Shown here: positions 9,716-23,061 of the stretch, piece after piece
How the letters are laid out: each line of letters starts with the position of its first letter
How positions within the stretch are numbered: position 1 is the first letter of the stretch
Source of the DNA: Blastococcus saxobsidens DD2
GTDB taxonomy: Bacteria > Actinomycetota > Actinomycetes > Mycobacteriales > Geodermatophilaceae
NCBI RefSeq assembly: GCF_000284015.1
Contig: NC_016943.1
Coordinates: 475,541-539,540, forward strand
DNA: 64,000 nucleotides
Reading direction: 5' to 3'
The notes under the pieces: model-generated
Database searches by the model: none
Seen by the model: only the letters and a program-made list of their open reading frames with translations
What the model was told of the DNA's origin: nothing
Made by a program: the position numbers and the translations under genes

Positions 9716-11424
9716 TCCGGGTCCTCATGCCGCTGCCGGTGCTGCTGCCGCTGCTCGGGGCGGCGGTCGCGCTCCTGGTCGGCGGCCGGCACCCGCGGGC
9801 GCAGCGGACGCTGAGCATCCTGGTGCTCGGCACGGTGCTCGTCGTCTCGATCGCGCTGCTGCTTTTGGCCGACGCCGACGGGGCGGAATCGCTCTCCATC
9901 GGCGGCTGGCCGGTGCCGCTCGGCATCGTGCTCGTCGTCGACCGGTTGTCGGCGCTGATGCTCGTCGTCGCGTCGACGGTCGCGCTGGGGGTGCTCGTGT
10001 TCGCCGTCGGGCAGGGCGCGGCCGACGGCGACGAGGAGACGCCGATCTCGATCTTCCACCCGACGTTCCTGGTCCTGATCGCCGGCGTGGCCAACGCGTT
10101 CCTGGCCGGCGACCTGTTCAACCTCTACGTCGGCTTCGAGATCCTGCTGACCGCCAGCTATGTGCTGCTGACCCTCGGCGGCTCGGCGCCGCGGATCCGC
10201 GCCGGCATCACCTACATCGTGGTCAGCCTGCTGAGCTCGCTGCTCTTCCTGGCCGCGATCGGGCTGATCTACGCCGCCACCGGCACGGTGAACATGGCGC
10301 AGCTGGCCGGCCGCCTGAGCGAGCTGCCCGAGGGCACCCAGCTGCTGCTGCAGTCGATGCTGCTGATCGCTTTCTCGATCAAGGCGGCGGTGTTCCCGCT
10401 CTCGGCCTGGCTCCCGGACAGCTACCCGACCGCCCCGGCGCCGGTCACCGCGGTGTTCGCCGGGCTGCTCACCAAGGTCGGCGTCTACGCGATCATCCGC
10501 ACCCAGACGCTGCTGTTCCCCGGTGGTGCGCTGGACACGGTGCTGATGGTGGCGGCCCTGGCCACCATGCTGATCGGGATCCTCGGCGCGGTGGCCCAGA
10601 CCGACATCCGCCGGATCCTGTCGTTCACCCTGGTCAGCCACATCGGTTACATGGTCTTCGGTATCGCGCTCGGCTCCGCCGCGGGGCTGGCGGGTGCGGT
10701 GTTCTACGTCGTCCACCACATCGCCATCCAGACGACGCTGTTCCTCGTGGCCGGGTTGATCGAGCGGCAGGGCGGCTCCACCGGCGTGGACCGGCTCGGC
10801 GGCCTGGCGAAGGCCTCGCCGTTCCTGGCGGTGCTCTTCTTCGTCCCGGCGATGAACATCGCCGGCATCCCGCCGCTGTCGGGGTTCATCGGCAAGCTCG
10901 GGCTGCTGGAGGCGGGGATCGCCGACGGCGGGTGGCTGCCGATCGCGGTCGTGGCGGCCGGCGCGGTCACCAGCCTGCTGACCCTGGTGGCGATCTCGCG
11001 GGTGTGGAGTCGCGCCTTCTGGCGCCCGCCGGCGCAGCCGCCGGCGGCCGACACCGACGAGGCGGCTGCCCGGGACGCCGGACCGGAGCTGGTCGCCGCC
11101 CCGCTGGAGGAGCTGGCTTCCGACGACGGCTCCGGCAGCACCGCCACCCGTGTCCGGCGGCGCGCGGCCTGGCGCCGGCACACCGCCGTCGCCACGGCCA
11201 GCACCCCGGCCACGGACGGGCTGGGCGACGGCGCGGAGTCGGCGCGGCCGCTGCGGCCCCTGCCGCAGGTGATGATCGGGTCGACCACGGTCATGGTCGC
11301 GGTGACGGTCGCGCTGACCGCGCTGGCCGGCCCGCTGTACGCGATCGCCGGGCGCGCGGCCGTCGACCTCCTGGACCGCGGGCCGTACGTGAACGCCGTC
11401 ATCGACGAGGAGGACGCGCCGTGA
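9712..11424 (+). CDS. mrpD: Na+/H+ antiporter subunit D
   Basis: The 570-residue protein is a NuoM/N-like proton-translocating subunit with a GTG start overlapping the mrpC stop. Typical family segments include FNLYVGFEILL, KAAVFPLSAWLPDSYPTAPA and a lysine-bearing TKVGVYAI. An unusual hydrophilic insertion of about 80 residues, rich in A, D, E and R, splits the last predicted helix from the rest (about residues 438-520); most MrpD proteins are around 500 residues. Neighbouring subunits C, F and G also carry polar tails. Confidence 0.93.
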   Translation: MIRVLMPLPVLLPLLGAAVALLVGGRHPRAQRTLSILVLGTVLVVSIALLLLADADGAESLSIGGWPVPLGIVLVVDRLSALMLVVASTVALGVLVFAVGQGAADGDEETPISIFHPTFLVLIAGVANAFLAGDLFNLYVGFEILLTASYVLLTLGGSAPRIRAGITYIVVSLLSSLLFLAAIGLIYAATGTVNMAQLAGRLSELPEGTQLLLQSMLLIAFSIKAAVFPLSAWLPDSYPTAPAPVTAVFAGLLTKVGVYAIIRTQTLLFPGGALDTVLMVAALATMLIGILGAVAQTDIRRILSFTLVSHIGYMVFGIALGSAAGLAGAVFYVVHHIAIQTTLFLVAGLIERQGGSTGVDRLGGLAKASPFLAVLFFVPAMNIAGIPPLSGFIGKLGLLEAGIADGGWLPIAVVAAGAVTSLLTLVAISRVWSRAFWRPPAQPPAADTDEAAARDAGPELVAAPLEELASDDGSGSTATRVRRRAAWRRHTAVATASTPATDGLGDGAESARPLRPLPQVMIGSTTVMVAVTVALTALAGPLYAIAGRAAVDLLDRGPYVNAVIDEEDAP

Positions 11425-12002
11425 CCGGGGAGGCCGCCGCTCCGGGGGTCCCCCGGCTGCGCCACCAGCTGCCGCTGCTGGCCTGGCTGGTCCTCGTCTG
11501 GATGCTGCTCTGGGGCACGTGGTCGTGGGCGAATCTGCTCGGCGGTGCGGTGATCGCGCTGGTGGTGACCTCGGTGCTGCCGCTGCCTCCGGTGGTCGGC
11601 GGGACGCGGCTGCGGCCTGGACCGCTCCTGCGGTTCGTGGGCGCCTTCGTCGCCGACCTGATCAGCTCCGGGGCGCTGGTCGCCTGGCAGACGCTGCGGC
11701 CGAGCGGCATCGAGCGGAGCGCGATCATCCGGGTCCAGACGCGCACCGACTCCGATCTGCTGCTGACCATCCTCGCCGAGTCGCTCACGCTGGTGCCCGG
11801 GTCGATGGTGCTGGACCTCGACCGTGAGCGTCGCGTGCTCACCCTGCACGTCCTCCACGTGCGGGGCCCGGACGACGTCGAGCGCCAGCGGGCTTCGGTG
11901 CTCGCCCAGGAGGAGCGGGTGGTCCGGGCGTTCGGGACGGCGGCGGACGTCGCGGCGCTCGGCCCGTCGACGGGCGAGCCGGTGCGGGGAGGGACGTCGT
12001 GA
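11421..12002 (+). CDS. mrpE: Na+/H+ antiporter subunit E
   Basis: The 193-residue protein starts at a GTG overlapping the mrpD stop. Two or three N-terminal hydrophobic helices (LLAWLVLVWMLLWGTWSWANLLGG) precede a soluble domain with ESLTLVPGSMVLDLD, a hallmark of MrpE/MnhE, and LHVLHVRGPDD. It is a required assembly or structural subunit of the Mrp antiporter. Confidence 0.92.
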   Translation: MTGEAAAPGVPRLRHQLPLLAWLVLVWMLLWGTWSWANLLGGAVIALVVTSVLPLPPVVGGTRLRPGPLLRFVGAFVADLISSGALVAWQTLRPSGIERSAIIRVQTRTDSDLLLTILAESLTLVPGSMVLDLDRERRVLTLHVLHVRGPDDVERQRASVLAQEERVVRAFGTAADVAALGPSTGEPVRGGTS

Positions 12003-12340
12003 CCGTCGTCTACTGGCTGGCCTACGGCATGCTCGGCGGGGGCGCGCTGCTGGCCCTGGTCCGGTTGGGGCGCGGCCCGTCGCTGCTGGACCGCGTGGTC
12101 GCCACCGACACCCTGCTGGTGATCATCGCGGCGGGCCTGGCGGTGCACGCCGCGCTGGAGCGGGACCCCACCGTCGTCCCCGTGCTGGTGGTCGTGTCGC
12201 TGCTGGCGTTCGTCGGCTCGGTGTCGGTGGCCCGGTACATCGGCGGCATGCTGCTGAGCTCGGCCGACGACGGCCAGGACGTCGGGTTGCCGGAGGCGGC
12301 CGAGGAGACCGCGGCCCGGACTGCGGAGGCGGACCGGTGA
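11999..12340 (+). CDS. mrpF: Na+/H+ antiporter subunit F
   Basis: The 113-residue protein has three helices and a GTG start overlapping mrpE. The MrpF signature RLGRGPSLLDRVVATDTLLV is present, with an acidic residue in the second helix region as in the family. A polar C-terminal tail of about 25 residues extends it beyond the usual ~90. Confidence 0.92.
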   Translation: MTVVYWLAYGMLGGGALLALVRLGRGPSLLDRVVATDTLLVIIAAGLAVHAALERDPTVVPVLVVVSLLAFVGSVSVARYIGGMLLSSADDGQDVGLPEAAEETAARTAEADR

Positions 12341-12795
12341 GCGTGCTGGAGGTCGTGGGGGACGTCGTCGCGGTCGTCCTGCTCCTGCTGGGCGCGCTGC
12401 TGTGCCTGACCGCCGGCATCGGCCTGGTGCGGTTCCCGGACGTGCTGACCCGGATGCACGCGGGCACCAAGCCGCAGGTCCTGGGGGTCCTGCTGATCAT
12501 GGTCGCCGGCGCGATCCGGCTGCAGGGCTGGTCGGCCACCTGGATGCTGCTGCTCGTGGCGGTGTTCCAGCTGCTCACCGCGCCGGTGAGCGCGCACATG
12601 ATCAGCCGGGTGGCCTACCGCCGCCGGCACGTGCGCCGCGATCTGCTGCTGGTCGACGAACTGCGCGCCGACGACGAGCTGCGGGACCGGGTGTACCGCG
12701 GGGACGAGCCCGCCGACGCGCCGCCGCAGGAGCCGGGCCGCGCGCTGGCGGAGAGCCGGCAGGAGGACCGGGCCATCCGGGACGAGCGCGGCTGA
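12337..12795 (+). CDS. mrpG: Na+/H+ antiporter subunit G
   Basis: The 152-residue protein starts at a GTG overlapping mrpF. Three helices carry the MrpG motif IGLVRFPDVLTRMHAGTKPQ. A charged C-terminal tail of about 50 residues follows. It is the last subunit of the operon, and its stop codon lies in the loop of a terminator-like hairpin. Confidence 0.92.
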   Translation: MSVLEVVGDVVAVVLLLLGALLCLTAGIGLVRFPDVLTRMHAGTKPQVLGVLLIMVAGAIRLQGWSATWMLLLVAVFQLLTAPVSAHMISRVAYRRRHVRRDLLLVDELRADDELRDRVYRGDEPADAPPQEPGRALAESRQEDRAIRDERG

Positions 12796-12804
12796 CCGCG
12801 CTCG
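12783..12804. terminator. Hairpin at the end of the Mrp operon
   Basis: CGAGCGCGG and CCGCGCTCG form a 9-bp perfect stem around a CTGA loop that contains the mrpG stop codon. The hairpin sits between the convergent mrpG and leuA genes and could stop transcription from both sides. Confidence 0.55.
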
Positions 12805-12820
12805 CCCCGGCGCGTCGTCG

Positions 12821-14656
<1,836 letters not shown>

Positions 14657-14678
<22 letters not shown>

Positions 14679-14704
14679 CGGGTAAGCAGGAGGCTGCCGC
14701 GCAC
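14657..14704 (-). CDS. Putative leuA leader peptide
   Basis: A 15-codon reading frame, MRGSLLLTRRGEALS, begins at GTG 14704 and ends at TAG 14657-14659. An in-frame GTG at 14713 would add three residues. It holds three consecutive leucine codons (CTC CTG CTT) plus a fourth later, and overlaps the 5' arm of the leader hairpin. This is the arrangement expected for translation-dependent control of leuA by leucyl-tRNA supply. No strong ribosome-binding site is visible, so it may be read from a leaderless or near-leaderless transcript. Confidence 0.6.
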
Positions 14705-14725
14705 GCCGCCCACGGTAGCAGCGGC

Positions 14726-15448
14726 TCAGCCCAGATCGCAGGAACAGGGGCAGCCGTCGGCGTGAACCGGGCGGCGGGAGAAGTCGTCCAGCTCGTCGCA
14801 GGAAGGCAGGCAGGTGCAGGTGAACGGGTCCTGCGACAGCGGCTCACCGGCCGCTCGCCGGCGCTCGAGTTCCGCGGCCCACCGCTGCGCGGCCTCCCCG
14901 GCGCGCCGCGCGAGCGCCGCCAGCCGCCGGCTCCGGGCGCGCTCCTCGGGCGAGTCACCGGGCTGTGGGCGCAGATGGTCGTCGGGCCGGTTCTCCGTGC
15001 GGGCCCCCGGGGGATCCCACGGGGAGCGGCGGTCGAACGTGTAGATCGGCCGGGGTCGGTCACGCCGGTCGACCCACCGCGAGGACCGCTCGTCGCTGAG
15101 CACCGTGTCCAGGTGGGCGGGGAACCGCCGACCGGCCGCATCACCGGTCATCCCGCACACCTCGCGTCCCTCGACGTCGAGCAGTCCGAGTCGGAGCCCG
15201 GCCAGCCCTGCGGCGACCGCGAGCAGGCGTGCGTCCATGCCGGTGGTGCCCGCCTCGACGGCGGCGACCGTGGACTTCGAGACGTGGAGCTCGGTCGCGA
15301 GCTCCCGCTGCGACAGATCGGCTCGGCGGCGGATCCGCCGGAGCAGGCCGCTCAGGTCGAAGCTCGGTGCGGAGGAGGCGTCGGGCACTGGCCGAGCGTG
15401 GCCCCGGACGGGGGACGGTAGCGAGAGCCGTTGATGTTCTGTGGACAC
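14726..15448 (-). CDS. XRE-type helix-turn-helix protein with cysteine-rich tail
   Basis: A protein of up to 240 residues with a clear Cro/CI-type HTH at about residues 32-90 (LLRRIRRRADLSQRELATELHVSKSTVAAVEAG, split here for reading as LLRRIRRRADLSQREL plus HVSKSTVAAVEAG). A charged, arginine-rich middle follows. The last 32 residues carry six cysteines arranged C-T-C-L-P-S-C and C-P-C-S-C with a histidine between, which suggests a metal site. The start is uncertain: GTG 15448 is the longest, and GTG 15388 is also in frame. Target genes are unknown; a redox- or metal-responsive regulator is inference. Confidence 0.7.
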   Translation of the reverse strand: MSTEHQRLSLPSPVRGHARPVPDASSAPSFDLSGLLRRIRRRADLSQRELATELHVSKSTVAAVEAGTTGMDARLLAVAAGLAGLRLGLLDVEGREVCGMTGDAAGRRFPAHLDTVLSDERSSRWVDRRDRPRPIYTFDRRSPWDPPGARTENRPDDHLRPQPGDSPEERARSRRLAALARRAGEAAQRWAAELERRRAAGEPLSQDPFTCTCLPSCDELDDFSRRPVHADGCPCSCDLG

Positions 15449-15488
15449 CTGGTGGCGGCGAGGGGCAGCGGGGCCGGCGGCGGGCGGG

Positions 15489-17084
15489 TCAGAAGGCCTT
15501 GCGCAGGCGCAACCGGAGCGGGCGGCCGTCGGGGTCGACCAGCAGCCGGTAGACCGGGGTGGCCCACAGCCGGGTCAGCCGGGACAGCTTCTCCGGGTGG
15601 TGCGGCCGGAGCCGTCCCGGTGGCCGGGGGCCGTGCCGGCCGTTCTCGTGCCACTGGTCCAGGGCGGCCGCCCGGGCCTCGATGGTGGTGACGAACAGTT
15701 CGGGATCCACCAGCAGGTCGTCCTGGCTGCCGTCCTCGGGCAGGTCGAGGTGCTCGCGGGCCAGTTCCAACCGCAGGTCGCGGGCGAAGACGCGCGCGCA
15801 GTCGCCGGTCCCGGCCGGGTCCTGCGGGTGGCGGCGGTCGTGGGTGGGGTCGAGCACCGCGGTGGACAGCTCGCTGTCGTGGGTCCAGGACCGGCGGTTG
15901 AAGTTGTCGCTGCCGATGCTGGCCCACACGTCGTCGACCACGCAGACCTTCGCGTGCACGTAGACCGGCGTCCCGGCGCGGTTCTCGACGTCGAAGACGT
16001 GTACTCGCTCCTCCCCTCCGGCCCGGACGCAGAGATCGATCGCCTGGCGGCGGCCGACGTACTGCGGCGTCGCGTTGAACGCGCCCTCCTGGTCGGGGAT
16101 GCGCGGGACGATGACGACCAGGTGCAGGTCGGGGTTGTCGGTCAGCGCGTCGGCGAACAGCTGCGCGACCTCCGACGACCACAGGTACTGGTCCTCGAGG
16201 TAGATCAGCCGGCGCGCGCGCTTGATCGCCTTCGAGTAGCCGCGGGCGATGGAGCGTTCGCCTTCCGGGGCGAAGTCGTACTGCGGCCGGAGCTTCGGGT
16301 AGGTCCGGAGCGTCTGGACCAGGTGCGGCCCGCAGGCCGGTGGCGGCGGGATCTCCGGTGGTAACGGGGAGGGGTCCAGCCGCGCCCGGCGGAACCGGTC
16401 GATCACGTAGGCGATCGGGTTCCCCTGGACCGGACTGGTGGGGTCGTCCCACCGCTCGCGGAACGTCGTGTCGAGGACGGCGACGGCCGGGCCGCGGATC
16501 TCGGCCTGGATGTCGTGCCAGGGCGGTGTCGGGCCGTACGCCGGCGCCATGTGCACCGCCTGCGGGTCTCCGCCGTGGTCGCCGTCGTCGCGGCGGCTGT
16601 GGCACAGGTCGATGCCGCCGGCGAAGGCCACGTCGCGCGACGGGTCGGCGGGGCAGCGGATGAGCACGATCTTCTGGTGGTGGCTGCCGACCCGGCGCAC
16701 GCGCTGGTCGAGGACGACCCGACCGCCGTCCTCCTCGATCTCACGGTCCAGCGCCCGGTTCTCCTCCTTGCTGTAGGACAGCGCGTCGGTGTGCGACCGC
16801 CACACCAGTCCGCGGACGTCCACCCCGCGGTGCGCCGCGGCGCTGAAGAGCTCGTTCACGGTCGGTCCGTCCGGTCGCAGCCGCTGGTCGGGATCACCGC
16901 GCCAGTCGGTGAACCACAGGCGGTCGCCCTCGCCCAGGCTCTCGACGATCTCGACCAGCCGGTCGAAGTACGCGGCCCCGTGGACGAGCGGCACCACGCG
17001 GTTGCCCTCGGTCCAGGCGGGGAGCGGGGTGCCGGGGTTGCCCCGCTCCTCCGCGGTCAGCAGCCACGCCGCCGGGTCGTCCAT
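15489..17084 (-). CDS. Phospholipase D family protein
   Basis: The 531-residue protein has two HKD (PLDc) motifs: H136-Q-K138 followed by a distant aspartate, and V-H377-A-K379-V-C-V-V-D-D with GSDNFNRRS downstream. Both half-sites of a PLD active site are therefore present. Members hydrolyse or transfer phosphodiesters of phospholipids, and cardiolipin synthases belong to the same superfamily. No signal peptide or membrane helix is obvious, so a cytosolic or peripheral enzyme is likely. It is divergent from lysC with 75 bp between the starts. Confidence 0.85.
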   Translation of the reverse strand: MDDPAAWLLTAEERGNPGTPLPAWTEGNRVVPLVHGAAYFDRLVEIVESLGEGDRLWFTDWRGDPDQRLRPDGPTVNELFSAAAHRGVDVRGLVWRSHTDALSYSKEENRALDREIEEDGGRVVLDQRVRRVGSHHQKIVLIRCPADPSRDVAFAGGIDLCHSRRDDGDHGGDPQAVHMAPAYGPTPPWHDIQAEIRGPAVAVLDTTFRERWDDPTSPVQGNPIAYVIDRFRRARLDPSPLPPEIPPPPACGPHLVQTLRTYPKLRPQYDFAPEGERSIARGYSKAIKRARRLIYLEDQYLWSSEVAQLFADALTDNPDLHLVVIVPRIPDQEGAFNATPQYVGRRQAIDLCVRAGGEERVHVFDVENRAGTPVYVHAKVCVVDDVWASIGSDNFNRRSWTHDSELSTAVLDPTHDRRHPQDPAGTGDCARVFARDLRLELAREHLDLPEDGSQDDLLVDPELFVTTIEARAAALDQWHENGRHGPRPPGRLRPHHPEKLSRLTRLWATPVYRLLVDPDGRPLRLRLRKAF

Positions 17085-17159
17085 TTGTTGATCTCATCCT
17101 GCGGGAACGTGCGGACGCAACCACCGGTCACCCCCGCCGCGCCGGTAGCCTGTGGACCC

Positions 17160-19495
<2,336 letters not shown>

Positions 19496-19532
19496 CGCCC
19501 GTGGCCGGCGCCTGCTCCGGCAGGATCGTCCC

Positions 19533-20006
19533 GTGATCGACGACGGCGCCTTCTCCGACGACGGGCAGGCATTCGCGCCCGGCGCGGACCGGTACCTGCT
19601 CCGGGGTTGGGTCGAGCTGGAGCTCGCGTTGGAAGGCGGCGTCCCCGTCGACGCCGCGCACGCCGTGCTCAGCGACGTGGTCGTGCGCGCGTTCGGCCCC
19701 GGGATGTTCGGCTGGGTGGCCGAGACCCTGGCCGCGGAGGGACGCGACCCGCAGGACCTCGCTGCCCTGCTGGACGACGAGGACCTCGCCGAGCGGACGC
19801 TCGTCGTGCTCCACGAGCGGATGGGCGAGGACGACCGGGCGCCGGAGCCACCGGAGGCCCACCTCGTGTGGTCGGCGTTCTCCCCGCACGATCCGCACGG
19901 GGGGCGCGGGGCGTTCCGGCGGGCGGTTCGCCGGCGGACGGAGAACGCACGCCGGGCGCTGCTGGAGCCCCGCCGTCCGCGCGTCGCCGGCCGGCGCGAC
20001 GGGTGA
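19533..20006 (+). CDS. Hypothetical protein
   Basis: A 157-residue soluble, acidic N-terminal/basic C-terminal protein beginning with GTG 37 nt after asd. I recognise no domain. The N-terminal half is predicted helical (YLLRGWVELELALEGGVPVD) and the last ~35 residues are arginine/proline-rich. Position suggests it may be co-transcribed with lysC-asd, but there is no functional clue. Codon bias at third positions is consistent with a real gene. Confidence 0.5.
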   Translation: MIDDGAFSDDGQAFAPGADRYLLRGWVELELALEGGVPVDAAHAVLSDVVVRAFGPGMFGWVAETLAAEGRDPQDLAALLDDEDLAERTLVVLHERMGEDDRAPEPPEAHLVWSAFSPHDPHGGRGAFRRAVRRRTENARRALLEPRRPRVAGRRDG

Positions 20007-20025
20007 GCCGCGCCGGCCGGGCCGG

Positions 20026-21897
20026 TCAGGGCTGCACGTGCCGCAGGGCGAACGCCAGGGCGATCTCCACCTGCCGGATGGTCTCCTCGATGACCAGCGA
20101 GCCGTGCCCCGCGTCGAACCGGTACACCTCGTGGTCCTTGCCGAGCTCCTCGAGGCGGGTCAGGTAGTTGTCGATCTGCCGGATCGGGCAGCGCGGGTCG
20201 TTCGCGCCGGCCACCACGAGCACCGGCGCGGCGACGGCGTCGACGTAGGTGATCGGTGAGGAGCGCACGTAGACGTCGCGCACCTCGTCGGGTGACCCGC
20301 CGAACAGCGCCCGGTCGTAGGCCCGCAGGCCCTCCATCTCGTCCTCGTAGGCGGCCTGGTAGTCGGCCACCGGCACCTCCGCGATGCCGGCCGTCCAGCG
20401 CTCCGGCTGGGTGCCGAGCCCGAGCAGGGTGAGGAAGCCACCCCACGAGCCGCCGGTCAGCAGCGTGCGCGACGGGTCGACGACCCCCTCGGCGACCAGC
20501 GCGTCGTAGACGGCGCCGATGTCCTCCAGCTCGGTCAGCCCCGGCCGGCCGGTGAGCGCGTCCCGCCAGGCCGACCCGTAGCCGGTCGACCCGCGGTAGT
20601 TCACGTGCACGACCGCGTACCCGGCGTCGACGTAGGCGGCCCGGCGGGCGCGGTAGGAGTCGTCGTCGGCGGCCTCGGGTCCGCCGTGCACCAGGAACGC
20701 CGTGGCGTACGGAGCGGGGCCCTCGGGCCGGACCAGCAGCGCGTGGACGTCGCCGCCCGGGCCGGGCACCCAGCGGTCCTCGACCGGGTACGCCGCCGGG
20801 GCCTCTTCGTCGGACACCGAGAGCACGACCGGGCCGTCGGCCCGGCGGATCACCGGCGGACGCTCGGAGTTCGACCAGGCCAGCTCCACGGTGCCGTCGG
20901 GGCGGGCCGTGGCTCCCCGCACGACGCCGGGCGGGGTCGCCACCCGCTCCAGCCCACCGGAGACCAGGTCGTAGCGGTAGAGCTCGGTGCGGGCGGCGTG
21001 GTCGTGGCCCACCAGCAGCGCCGACCCGTCGGGGTACCAGCCGGCCGTGACGTCGCCGGGCAGGTCGAGCACGATCTCGGTCTCGGTGTCGGCGGCGACG
21101 TCCCAGACCAGCAGCTCCTCGCGGCCCCGCCGCTCGTGGCCGACCAGCAGCCGCCGGTCGCCCGGCAGCGGCGCGAACTCCAGGGCGTGCAGGCCGAGAC
21201 CCTCGCCGTCCCACTTCTCGGCCACGACGGCGTCATCGCCGGTCCTGAGCACCCGTAACGCCGGGTAGCGCGGGTCGCCGTGCTCGGAGTGCGAGATCAC
21301 CAGCAGCTCGTCGTCACGGGTCAGCGCGTCCACCGAGGCCGGGTCGGGGTGCCGGTAGATGATGCGGGGCGCCCCGCCGTGCGGGGCCAGCCACAGCTCG
21401 CTGCCGTCGTCCGTGCTCCGCCCGATCGCCACGAGCGACCGGCCGACCTCGAGGCCGGCCGGGTAGGCCGGTCCCACCTCGGCGACCGCGACGGCGTCCT
21501 CCCCGCCGCCGAACGGCTGGGTCATCCACACGCCGAACTCGTCGCCGTCGTTGTCGGCGAACCACCAGATCGTCTCGCCGCCCGGGCTCAGCGTGGCGAT
21601 GAGCGTGCCGTTGGGGCGGTCGGTGACCTGCCGGTGAGCGCCGGTCCCACGGTCCCAGGCGTACTGCTCGACCACCCCGCTCAGGTCCGAGGAGTAGAGG
21701 TTCCGGTGCGGGGCCTCCTCCGCCCAGTCCGGCAGGGAGACCCGGGGCGCCCGGAACCGGGCCTGCCAGCGAGCGGTGACCTCCGGCGGAAGGGTGGGGG
21801 TGGCCTGCTCGGCGGTCACGCGCCGCGCCTCGCCGGCGCGCGTCGAACGCGTGCCCCAGCTGCTCTGTCCATCGGTTCCGCTCGCACGCTCGCTCAC
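20026..21897 (-). CDS. S9 family (prolyl oligopeptidase-like) peptidase
   Basis: A 623-residue enzyme with an N-terminal beta-propeller-like region (about 60-370) and a C-terminal alpha/beta-hydrolase peptidase domain. The catalytic triad is visible: S484 in GGSWGGF, D567 in AGANDPR and H598 in DAGHGS. It has no signal peptide and is probably a cytoplasmic dipeptidyl/acylaminoacyl-type peptidase. The chosen start, GTG 21897, has a GAGGATGG-type ribosome-binding site, but the first ~27 residues are encoded by GC-rich extragenic-repeat-like DNA, and GTG 21816 is a plausible alternative. It lies downstream of tRNA-Pro and a hairpin on the same strand. Confidence 0.88.
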   Translation of the reverse strand: MSERASGTDGQSSWGTRSTRAGEARRVTAEQATPTLPPEVTARWQARFRAPRVSLPDWAEEAPHRNLYSSDLSGVVEQYAWDRGTGAHRQVTDRPNGTLIATLSPGGETIWWFADNDGDEFGVWMTQPFGGGEDAVAVAEVGPAYPAGLEVGRSLVAIGRSTDDGSELWLAPHGGAPRIIYRHPDPASVDALTRDDELLVISHSEHGDPRYPALRVLRTGDDAVVAEKWDGEGLGLHALEFAPLPGDRRLLVGHERRGREELLVWDVAADTETEIVLDLPGDVTAGWYPDGSALLVGHDHAARTELYRYDLVSGGLERVATPPGVVRGATARPDGTVELAWSNSERPPVIRRADGPVVLSVSDEEAPAAYPVEDRWVPGPGGDVHALLVRPEGPAPYATAFLVHGGPEAADDDSYRARRAAYVDAGYAVVHVNYRGSTGYGSAWRDALTGRPGLTELEDIGAVYDALVAEGVVDPSRTLLTGGSWGGFLTLLGLGTQPERWTAGIAEVPVADYQAAYEDEMEGLRAYDRALFGGSPDEVRDVYVRSSPITYVDAVAAPVLVVAGANDPRCPIRQIDNYLTRLEELGKDHEVYRFDAGHGSLVIEETIRQVEIALAFALRHVQP

Positions 21898-21926
21898 GTG
21901 CCCATCCTCGCAGCGTCCCGGAACGA

Positions 21927-21956
21927 CTCAGGGGCCGCCTTCCGGCGGCCCCTGAG
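21927..21956. terminator. Hairpin after tRNA-Pro
   Basis: CTCAGGGGCCGCC and GGCGGCCCCTGAG form a 13-bp perfect stem with a TTCC loop, 7 nt beyond the 3' end of tRNA-Pro on the minus strand. It very likely ends the tRNA transcript before the S9 peptidase gene. Confidence 0.75.
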
Positions 21957-21963
21957 CGGAGGG

Positions 21964-22037
21964 TCGGGGTGACAGGATTTGAACCTGCGGCCTCGTCGTC
22001 CCGAACGACGCGCGCTACCAAGCTGCGCCACACCCCG
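21964..22037 (-). tRNA. tRNA-Pro (anticodon CGG)
   Basis: A 74-nt cloverleaf: acceptor stem CGGGGTG/CACCCCG, D arm, anticodon stem CGTCG/CGACG around loop TTCGGGA (anticodon CGG, reading CCG), and T arm with TTCAAAT. The discriminator base is A. CCA is not encoded. CCG is a heavily used proline codon in this GC-rich window. Confidence 0.95.
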
Positions 22038-22097
22038 AGGTGCGTCGTCGAGTCTAGCGCTGCCCCGTCGCCGGCTCGGCGGCGGGGGACCGGGTGA

Positions 22098-23009
22098 TCA
22101 GGCCGGACGCGCGGTGAGCGTGAGCAGCGTGGCCTCGGGCGGGCAGGCGAACCGCACGGGGGCGTAGGGGCTGGTGCCCAGCCCGGCCGAGACGTGCAGC
22201 CAGGTACCGGCCGGGCGCCCGGTCGCGGGCGGGGCCCAGCGGTGCAGCCAGCGCACCCGGTCGCGGTCGATGCCGCAGTTGGTGACCAGGGCCCCGTAGA
22301 ACGGCACGCGGAGCTGCCCGCCGTGGGTGTGCCCGCAGAGCAGGAGGTCGTACCCGTCGGCGGCGAACCGGTCGAGCACCCGGGGCTCGGGGGAGTGCGC
22401 CAGACCGATGCGGACGTCGGCCGCCGGATCGGCCGGGCCCCCGACCTGCTCGTAGCGGTCCCGCCGCAGGTGTGAGTCGTCCACGCCGGCGAAGGAGATC
22501 CGCCGTCCGCCGACGGTCAGCTCGCCGCGGGCGTTGGTGAGGTCGAGCCAGCCGCGCGCGAGCATGCCGTCGCGCAGGTCCCGCCAGGGCAGCTCGTCGC
22601 CGTGCACCCGCTTGTGCGCCCGCTTGAAGTACTTCAGCGGGTTCTTCGGCCGGGGCGCGTAGTAGTCGTTGCTGGCCAGCACGAAGGCGCCGGGCCGGTC
22701 CAGCAGCGGGTCGAGCGCGCGCAGCGTGCCGGGGACGGCGTCGAAGCCGGCGAGGTTGTCCCCGGTGTCGATCACCAGGTCGGGCTCCAGCTCGGCCAGC
22801 CCGGCGACCCACTCCTGCTTGCTCCGCTGGCCGGCGGTCATGTGCAGGTCGGACAGGTGCAGGATCGTCAGCGGGGCCGACCCGGGAGCGAGCACCGGGA
22901 CGTCGAACCGCCGCAGGGTCCAGCGGGTGCGTTCGTAGAGGCTCGCGTAGGCGGTCACCGCTGCGCCGGACGCGACGGCGGCGGTGGGGACGGCGGTGTA
23001 CCAGCGCAC
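22098..23009 (-). CDS. Metallophosphoesterase
   Basis: The 303-residue protein has an N-terminal membrane anchor (residues 1-30) and a calcineurin-like phosphoesterase domain: HLSDLHM (metal site 1), DTGDNLAG, a SNDYY segment in place of the usual GNHD, and GHTHGGQLRVPF. The start is GTG 23009; a longer reading through the upstream 79-bp repeats is rejected. It corresponds by position to M. tuberculosis Rv3683 beside the ponA2 region. The enzyme likely faces the outside of the membrane; its substrate is unknown. Confidence 0.9.
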   Translation of the reverse strand: MRWYTAVPTAAVASGAAVTAYASLYERTRWTLRRFDVPVLAPGSAPLTILHLSDLHMTAGQRSKQEWVAGLAELEPDLVIDTGDNLAGFDAVPGTLRALDPLLDRPGAFVLASNDYYAPRPKNPLKYFKRAHKRVHGDELPWRDLRDGMLARGWLDLTNARGELTVGGRRISFAGVDDSHLRRDRYEQVGGPADPAADVRIGLAHSPEPRVLDRFAADGYDLLLCGHTHGGQLRVPFYGALVTNCGIDRDRVRWLHRWAPPATGRPAGTWLHVSAGLGTSPYAPVRFACPPEATLLTLTARPA

Positions 23010-23061
23010 GGTCGTAGAGCCTACGGGCGCACGTCGCACCGGCGTCGTGCCAGGCTTGGGA

